DNA from: an uncultured Leucobacter sp.
GTDB lineage: Bacteria > Actinomycetota > Actinomycetes > Actinomycetales > Microbacteriaceae
DNA length: 19,795 bases
Reading direction: 5' to 3'
NCBI GenBank assembly: GCA_945952575.1
Contig: CAMFIY010000011.1
Coordinates: forward strand, 1 to 19,795
Shown: piece by piece, positions 14,828 to 19,795 of the stretch
Position numbering within the stretch: the stretch's first letter is position 1
Layout of the letters: every line of letters begins with the position of its first letter
The notes under the pieces: model-generated
What the model was told of the DNA's origin: nothing
What the model saw: only the letters and a program-made list of their open reading frames with translations
Databases searched by the model: none
Translations under genes and position numbers: made by a program

Positions 14828-14847
14828 GCGCCGTCCGCTGACGGCGC
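14828..14847 (+). other. 8-bp stem-loop in 5' leader of aldehyde dehydrogenase operon
   Basis: GCGCCGTC (14828-14835) pairs with GACGGCGC (14840-14847) around the 4-nt loop CGCT. It lies between the proposed -10 and the ribosome site (AAGGAG, 14861-14866), so it would form near the 5' end of the mRNA. There is no T-run; a stabilising role is more likely than termination. Confidence 0.55.
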
Positions 14848-14872
14848 GAGGGTTCAGTTCAAGGAGACGCGG

Positions 14873-16330
14873 ATGTCGGATGTTCGATCACGGCTGGAGG
14901 CGGTGTTCGCGCTGAATAGCGGGTTCATCGGCGGCGAGTGGACGGCCGGCGGCAGCGGCCGCACCATCGAGGTGCTCGATCCGGCGAGCGGCGAGAGGAT
15001 CGGCGCCACGCCCGCGATGGACGCCCGCGACGTGGACCGGGCCGTCGGCGTCGCGCACGAGGCCTTCCGGGAATGGCGCAGGACGAGCGCGAAGGAGCGT
15101 TCGGTGCTGCTGCGCCGCTGGCGGGACCTGCTCGAGGAGCACGTCGAGACGCTGGCGCGGATCCTCACGCTCGAGCAGGGCAAGCCCCTTCAGGAAGCGC
15201 GCAACGAGACGCTGCAGTCGATGGCCTACATCGAGTTCTTCGCCGAGGAGTGCCGGCGCCTCTACGGCGAGACGATCCCGGCGAACACGCGGGACCGCCG
15301 GCTGCTCGTCCAGCGCGAGCCGCTCGGCGTCGTCGGCGTGATCTCGCCGTGGAACTTCCCGTCGGCGATGATCGGGCGCAAGGCGGGCGCGGCGCTCGCC
15401 GCCGGCTGCACGGTCGTCGCGAAACCCGCGGCCGAGACGCCGCTCAGCGCGCTCGCGTTGGCGATCCTCGCTGAGGAGGCGGGCATTCCCGCCGGGGTGT
15501 TCAACGTCGTGACCGGCTCGGGCGGCGAGCTGGGTGCCGCGTTCACCGCGAACCCGCTCGTGACGAAGATCTCGTTCACCGGCTCCACCCCGGTCGGCAA
15601 ACGGCTCGCCCGCGAATCGGCCGACACCCTGAAGCACCTCTCGCTCGAGCTGGGCGGCAGCGCGCCCTTCATCGTCTTCGACGACGCGGATCTCGAGCTC
15701 GCGGTGCGGGGTGCGATGGCCAGCAAGTTCCGCAACGCGGGCCAGACCTGCGTGGCGACGAACCGCATCTTCGTGCAGCGCGGGATCGCCGACGCTTTCG
15801 CGACCCGCTTCGCCGAGGAGGTGCGCGCGCTCCGGGTGGGATCGGGCGTCGAGGACGGCGTGCAGATCGGACCGCTGATCAACGAGAGTGCGGCGGCGCA
15901 GGTGTCCGAGATGGTGTCGCGAGCCCGCGAGCAGGGGGCGGAGGTGGTCGTCGGGGATGATCCGCGCACCGGCGCCTTCGTGCAGCCGACGGTCGTCACC
16001 GGGGTCACGGACGAGATGGATCTCGTGAACCACGAGATCTTCGGCCCCATCGCGCCGATCTCGGTCTTCGATACCGACGACGAGGTGATCGAGCGCGCGA
16101 ACGCGACGCCGTACGGGCTCTCCTCCTACTTCTACACCAACGACTATCGTCGCATCGTGCGCGTCTCGGAGTCGCTGCAGTACGGCATGGTGGGCGTCAA
16201 CGAGTCCCTGACCACGACCGAGGTCGCGCCGTTCGGAGGCATCAAGGACTCCGGGTACGGGCGCGAGGGATCCCACTACGGCCTCGAGGAGTACACCCAG
16301 CTCAAGTTCATCTGCATCGGCGGGCTGTGA
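14873..16330 (+). CDS. NAD(P)-dependent aldehyde dehydrogenase, succinate-semialdehyde dehydrogenase-like
   Basis: A full-length 485-residue ALDH. It has FIGGEW near the N-terminus, the substrate-pocket motif SPWNFPSAM, the general base Glu259 in LELGGSAP and the nucleophile Cys293 in GQTCVATNR, 34 residues apart. The C-terminus EGSHYGLEEYTQLKFICIGG strongly recalls GabD-type enzymes, which oxidise short semialdehydes such as succinate semialdehyde. The start ATG 14873 has AAGGAG 6 nt upstream. It heads an operon; its TGA overlaps the ATG of the ferredoxin reductase. A semialdehyde formed late in the pathway is a reasonable substrate, but specificity cannot be settled from motifs. Confidence 0.95.
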   Translation: MSDVRSRLEAVFALNSGFIGGEWTAGGSGRTIEVLDPASGERIGATPAMDARDVDRAVGVAHEAFREWRRTSAKERSVLLRRWRDLLEEHVETLARILTLEQGKPLQEARNETLQSMAYIEFFAEECRRLYGETIPANTRDRRLLVQREPLGVVGVISPWNFPSAMIGRKAGAALAAGCTVVAKPAAETPLSALALAILAEEAGIPAGVFNVVTGSGGELGAAFTANPLVTKISFTGSTPVGKRLARESADTLKHLSLELGGSAPFIVFDDADLELAVRGAMASKFRNAGQTCVATNRIFVQRGIADAFATRFAEEVRALRVGSGVEDGVQIGPLINESAAAQVSEMVSRAREQGAEVVVGDDPRTGAFVQPTVVTGVTDEMDLVNHEIFGPIAPISVFDTDDEVIERANATPYGLSSYFYTNDYRRIVRVSESLQYGMVGVNESLTTTEVAPFGGIKDSGYGREGSHYGLEEYTQLKFICIGGL

Positions 16331-17541
16331 TGGGCGGCGAGGAGGCGGCGGCCGGCGCGAGCGCAGCGACGCCCGCGGAGCGCTCCGACGTGCTGATCGT
16401 CGGCGGTGGCCAGGCGGCGGCCGAACTCGTGAAGTCGTTGCGCCGCGAGGGCTTCGCGGGATCCATCCGGCTCATCGGGAGCGAGAAGTACCTCCCGTAC
16501 GACCGCCCGCCGCTCTCGAAGGGCGTGATGAAGGCCGGCATCGAGATGGACCGCCTCGCGTTCCTCAACGCCGCCGGATACGAGAAGCACGGCACGGAGG
16601 TCGAGCTCGGCGTGACCGTGACCGGGATCGATCCGGAGTCGCGCACGGCGCGCACCTCGGACGGGCGCGAGGTCGGCTACGGCGTCTGCGTGCTCGCCAC
16701 GGGCGCGCGTGCTGTCCCGGCGCCCTGGGCCGGTACGACGCGCGTGCACTCCATCCGCACCTACGAGGATGCGCGCGAGCTCAACGAGGCGATCAACGCC
16801 GGCGCACGGCGCTTCCTCGTCGTCGGCGGGGGCTACCTCGGCCTCGAGACCGCGAGCTCGCTCGCCGCCTCGGGGCTCGAGGTGTCCCTGGTCGAGGCGA
16901 CGCCCCAGCTCCTGACCGGCCGTGCGTCGACGTTCGTCGCGAACTGGCTGAAGGAGCAGCACGAGACGCGCGGCATCCGGATCTACCTGGGCTCCATGGT
17001 CGCCGAGCTCGAGGAGCGCGACGACGAAGTGCACGTGCGCCTCGGCAACGGCACCGAGGTCGTCGCGGACCAGGTGGTCTTCGCGGTCGGCGCGCTCGCC
17101 AACCTCGACCTGGCCAAGGAGGTCGGGGCCGAGTGCGGGCGCGGCGTGCTGGTCGACAACCGCTGCGAGACGACGGTGCCCGGCCTCTACGCCATCGGAG
17201 ACGTCGCCAGCTACCGCACGGCGACCGGATCCGAGGCCCGCATCGAATCGGTGTTCAACGCCACCGCGCAGGCGAAGGCGCTCGCCCGCGTGCTCACCGA
17301 CGCGGATCCGAAGGAGGTCAGCGTGCCGACCTTCTGGTCCGACCAGGTGGGCGTCTCGATCCGACTCGCCGGGTGGGTGCCGCCCACGGTGGAGACGAAC
17401 GACGTCGTCAGTCAGAGCGAGGACGGCTGGCTCGTCGAGCGCTACCTCGGCGGCCGGCTCGTCGCCATCGAGAGCATGAACCGGTTGATCGAGTACATGC
17501 GGGCGCTGCCCGACATCGTCGACCTGCGACGGAAGCTGTAG
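16330..17541 (+). CDS. FAD-dependent ferredoxin reductase of Rieske oxygenase system
   Basis: A 403-residue flavoprotein that moves electrons from NAD(P)H to the [2Fe-2S] ferredoxin. It belongs to the putidaredoxin-reductase/BphA4-like group: FAD motif VLIVGGGQAAAE (21-32), YDRPPLSK typical of this group, ATGARAV, the NAD(P) motif VVGGGYLGLE (about 164-173) and the second FAD motif YAIGDVAS. The C-terminal domain has FWSDQVG, also diagnostic. An acidic residue after the second glycine motif (LVEATPQLL) favours NADH. ATG 16330 overlaps the preceding TGA; GTG 16327, one codon earlier, is possible. It matches the putidaredoxin-like ferredoxin at 11730, completing the electron chain from a separate operon. 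Confidence 0.95.
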   Translation: MGGEEAAAGASAATPAERSDVLIVGGGQAAAELVKSLRREGFAGSIRLIGSEKYLPYDRPPLSKGVMKAGIEMDRLAFLNAAGYEKHGTEVELGVTVTGIDPESRTARTSDGREVGYGVCVLATGARAVPAPWAGTTRVHSIRTYEDARELNEAINAGARRFLVVGGGYLGLETASSLAASGLEVSLVEATPQLLTGRASTFVANWLKEQHETRGIRIYLGSMVAELEERDDEVHVRLGNGTEVVADQVVFAVGALANLDLAKEVGAECGRGVLVDNRCETTVPGLYAIGDVASYRTATGSEARIESVFNATAQAKALARVLTDADPKEVSVPTFWSDQVGVSIRLAGWVPPTVETNDVVSQSEDGWLVERYLGGRLVAIESMNRLIEYMRALPDIVDLRRKL

Positions 17542-17543
17542 GC

Positions 17544-19238
17544 ATGGGAATCAACCGGGGGCTCACCGACTACGGCGATGCCGAGTTCGCCGCTTACCTC
17601 CGCGGTGCATTCGCCTCGAGCATGGGCTTTAGCGAGGAGGCGCTGGATCGCCCGATCGTCGGAATCACCTGGACTGCCAGCGACTTCAACAACTGCCACC
17701 GGCTCGCGCCCGAGCTGATCGAGGCGGTGAAGCGCGGCGTGCTCATGGAGGGCGCGCTGCCCATGGTGTTCCCGACGCTCTCCCTCGGCGAGGGGTTCCT
17801 GAACCCCACATCCATGTACTTCCGCAACCTGATGGCGATGGAGACCGAGGAGATCGTGCGCGGTCAGCCGATGGACGCGGTGGTCATGGTCGGCGGATGC
17901 GACAAGACCATTCCCGCGCAGGCCATGGCGGCGCTCTCCGTCGATCGCCCCACGGTCATCCTGCCCGTCGGTCCGATGATGACGGGCAGCTTCGAAGGCG
18001 AACGGCTCGGCGCGTGCACCGACTGCCGTCGCTACTGGGGGCAGTACCGCGGGGGGAAGTTGAGCGAGGAGCGCCTGGTCGGAGTGAAGCAGCGCCTCGC
18101 CTCGACCGCCGGCACCTGCCCCGTCATGGGCACCGCGAGCACGATGGCGAGCCTGGTCGAGACGCTCGGACTCGCGCTCCCCGGTGCCGGTACGGTGCCC
18201 GCCGTCGCGGCCGACCGCCTGAGGATCGCCGAGGAGAGCGGGCGCCGCGCCGCGCAGTTCGCGAAGGACGGCGGCCCCTCGCCGCGCGCCTTCGTGACCC
18301 CGCGCTCCGTAGAGAACGCGCTGCGGATGCTGCTGGCGATCAGCGGCTCGACGAATGCACTGGTGCACCTCACCGCGATCGCGCGCCGCGCGGGCATCGT
18401 CGTGGACGCCCGCCGCTTCAACGAGCTGAGTGCCGAGACGCCCGTGATCGTCTCGCTCAAGCCGACCGGCGACGGCTATATGGAAGACTTCCACCGCGCC
18501 GGCGGCGTGCGGGCGGTGCTGCGCGAGCTCGCGGACAGCTTCGACCTCGACACGCCCACGGTGGGCGGCGGCGCGCTGCGCGACCACATCGACTTCGACG
18601 ACCCGTGGCGGGATCACGCGGTCGTCCGCCCGCGCACCGATCCGGTCAGCGAGCTCGGCGGCCTGGTCTCGCTCTTCGGCTCGCTCGCCCCGACCGGTGC
18701 GATCCTGAAGCGCGCCGCCGCGACCCCCGAGCTGTTCGAGCGCACCGGGCGCGCGGTCGTCTTCACTTCTCCCGCCGATCTGGCCGCGCGCATCGACGAT
18801 CCGGATCTCGACGTGACCGAGGACGACTTCCTGGTGATGCAGAACGCCGGTCCGCTCGGCGCCGGCATGCCGGAGGCCGGCTACCTGCCGATTCCGAAGA
18901 AGCTGCTGGAGCGCGGCGTGACCGACATGGTCCGGCTCTCCGACGCGCGGATGAGCGGCACCGCCTACGGCACCGTGATCCTGCACATCTCACCCGAGTC
19001 GGCGATCGGCGGGCCGCTCTCGCTGGTGCGGAACGGCGATCTCATCCGCCTTTCGGTGAGCGAGCAGCGGCTCGACCTGCTGGTCGACGAGGCCGAGCTC
19101 GCCCGGCGGACGCCGGAGATCCGCGTGATGGATCAGCCCGGTGCCTACGGCAGCCTGTACCGCCAGGAGATCATGCAGGCGCCCGACGGCTGCGACTTCC
19201 GCTCCGCCGTCGCCGGGGGAGGATCGGGGGCGTCATGA
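17544..19238 (+). CDS. IlvD/Edd-family [Fe-S] dehydratase, sugar-acid dehydratase type
   Basis: A 564-residue dehydratase that would remove water from a 2,3-dihydroxy acid to give a 2-keto-3-deoxy acid. Cluster ligands are Cys51 (NNCHR), Cys119 (GGCDKT) and Cys192 (GTCPVMGTAS), with Lys121 at the Mg-ligand position and the catalytic Ser471 in MSGTAYG. The Cys spacings of 68 and 73 match, from memory, those of L-arabinonate dehydratase, a [2Fe-2S] enzyme. GTCPVMGTAS and VILHISPESAIGGPL separate it from true IlvD. It is therefore unlikely to be the branched-chain amino acid enzyme. ATG 17544 lies 2 nt after the reductase stop; its TGA overlaps the UbiX ATG. Its place beside a Rieske reductase and UbiX is unusual and suggests a dihydroxylated acid from the oxygenase branch as substrate. 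Confidence 0.92.
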   Translation: MGINRGLTDYGDAEFAAYLRGAFASSMGFSEEALDRPIVGITWTASDFNNCHRLAPELIEAVKRGVLMEGALPMVFPTLSLGEGFLNPTSMYFRNLMAMETEEIVRGQPMDAVVMVGGCDKTIPAQAMAALSVDRPTVILPVGPMMTGSFEGERLGACTDCRRYWGQYRGGKLSEERLVGVKQRLASTAGTCPVMGTASTMASLVETLGLALPGAGTVPAVAADRLRIAEESGRRAAQFAKDGGPSPRAFVTPRSVENALRMLLAISGSTNALVHLTAIARRAGIVVDARRFNELSAETPVIVSLKPTGDGYMEDFHRAGGVRAVLRELADSFDLDTPTVGGGALRDHIDFDDPWRDHAVVRPRTDPVSELGGLVSLFGSLAPTGAILKRAAATPELFERTGRAVVFTSPADLAARIDDPDLDVTEDDFLVMQNAGPLGAGMPEAGYLPIPKKLLERGVTDMVRLSDARMSGTAYGTVILHISPESAIGGPLSLVRNGDLIRLSVSEQRLDLLVDEAELARRTPEIRVMDQPGAYGSLYRQEIMQAPDGCDFRSAVAGGGSGAS

Positions 19239-19795
19239 GACGGCTGGTCGTCGCGATCACGGGGGCGTCCGGCGCATCGCTTGGAGTCGAGGCGCTGCGG
19301 CGGGCGGCCGAGGTCGACGACATCGAGACTCACGCCATCGTGACGGGTTCCGGCCTGCAGACCCTGCACCAGGAGACCGGACTGGGCTTCGCGGACGTCC
19401 GCGACCTCGCCGACCGCGTGCACAAGAACAACGACCTCGCGTCCGAGCTCGCGAGCGGCTCGTTCCGGGTCGACGCCATGATCGTCGCGCCGTGCAGCGT
19501 CACGACGCTCTCCGCGATCGCCAACAGCTACGACGCCAACCTGGTCGTGCGCGCCGCCGACGTGACGCTCAAGGAGCGGCGGCCGCTCGTGCTGCTGTTC
19601 CGCGAGACGCCGTTCCACCTCGGCCACATCCGGCTGATGGAGCAGGCCACCCTCAACGGCGCGATCGTGATGCCGCCGATGCCGGCCTTCTATCTGCAGC
19701 CGCAGTCGGTCGCGGAGGTCGTCGAGCAGAGCGTCGCCCGCGCGTTCGACCTCGCGCGGATGCCGCTCGAGCACACCCGGCGGCGGGCCGGGCCC
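19235..19795 (+). CDS. UbiX-like flavin prenyltransferase, open at right edge
   Basis: UbiX-family enzyme making prenylated FMN, the cofactor of UbiD-type decarboxylases. The N-terminal FMN/phosphate motif is ITGASGAS (8-15). The family block IVAPCSVTTLSAIANS follows, then RAADVTLKERRPLVLLFRETPFHLGHIRLM and PPMPAFYLQPQSVAEVVEQSV. All 187 visible codons are open; family members are about 190-200 residues, so only a few residues are probably missing. ATG 19235 overlaps the dehydratase TGA (ATGA). UbiX in a catabolic operon almost always serves a UbiD-like decarboxylase, which is expected just beyond the window. This resembles the VdcB/C arrangement for aromatic acid decarboxylation, although the substrate here is unknown. 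Confidence 0.94.
   Translation, partial: MRRLVVAITGASGASLGVEALRRAAEVDDIETHAIVTGSGLQTLHQETGLGFADVRDLADRVHKNNDLASELASGSFRVDAMIVAPCSVTTLSAIANSYDANLVVRAADVTLKERRPLVLLFRETPFHLGHIRLMEQATLNGAIVMPPMPAFYLQPQSVAEVVEQSVARAFDLARMPLEHTRRRAGP

Noticed and set aside
17442..18986. Minus-strand open frame of over 500 codons opposite the dehydratase gene
   Set aside because: An antisense shadow caused by high GC; composition is His/Arg/Gly-rich without family motifs, while the plus frame is a well-conserved IlvD/Edd protein.
17544..19238. Assignment of the dehydratase as biosynthetic IlvD
   Set aside because: The Cys-motif contexts (NNCHR, GTCPVMGTAS) and C-terminal SGTAYGTVILHISPESA fit sugar-acid dehydratases rather than the branched-chain amino acid enzyme, and the neighbours are catabolic.
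1..19795. CRISPR arrays, tRNA or rRNA genes, insertion sequences, integrases or attachment sites
   Set aside because: No regularly spaced repeats, transposase/integrase motifs, terminal inverted repeats or RNA gene sequences were recognised; gene content and composition look uniform.

Overview
The window is very GC-rich DNA (roughly 70% by eye) with tightly packed genes, many GTG starts, 4-base start/stop overlaps (ATGA, GTGA) and strong purine-rich ribosome binding sites. Together with a PucR-family regulator and a lipoprotein-anchored family 5 ABC transporter, this points to a high-GC actinobacterium. Placement below that level is a guess (a soil or plant-associated Microbacteriaceae-like organism would fit). 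The far left edge carries a near-perfect Illumina P5 adapter sequence, so the window probably begins at a contig end and bases 1 to about 47 should not be trusted.

Layout. (1) 1-1355, minus strand: an aldehyde dehydrogenase cut by the left edge. (2) 1356-1669: a divergent intergenic region with two inverted repeats. (3) 1670-3710, plus strand: an MFS transporter and an SDR oxidoreductase. (4) 3711-3978: an unusually elaborate control region, followed by a complete Dpp/Opp-type ABC importer at 3979-9671 (lipoprotein, two permeases, two ATPases). (5) 9786-13101: Rieske ring-hydroxylating oxygenase alpha and beta subunits, a [2Fe-2S] ferredoxin and a D-2-hydroxyacid dehydrogenase, closed by a clear intrinsic terminator. 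(6) 13182-14696: a PucR-family regulator. (7) 14873-19795 (open): a GabD-like aldehyde dehydrogenase, an FAD ferredoxin reductase, an IlvD/Edd-family [Fe-S] dehydratase of the sugar-acid type, and a UbiX-like prenylated-flavin synthase running off the right edge.

Reading as a whole: this looks like one catabolic island for a small, probably aromatic or cyclic, carboxylated compound. The importer and/or MFS permease would bring it in. The two-component oxygenase, ferredoxin and reductase form a complete three-part Rieske system, with the reductase placed in a different operon. The SDR, two aldehyde dehydrogenases, hydroxyacid dehydrogenase and dehydratase process the products. UbiX implies a UbiD-type decarboxylase, probably just beyond the right edge. 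No ring-cleavage dioxygenase is in the window and the substrate cannot be deduced.

The most interesting non-coding signal is a repeated imperfect palindrome, TGTGC-N4-GMAYA (M = A/C, Y = C/T). It occurs once in each of the four major intergenic regions (1532, 3849, 9684, 14770). At three of them it lies 37-38 bases upstream of a -10-like hexamer, and two promoters share nearly identical geometry down to the start codon. It is a good candidate for the operator of a local regulon, with the PucR protein the obvious but unproven candidate regulator.
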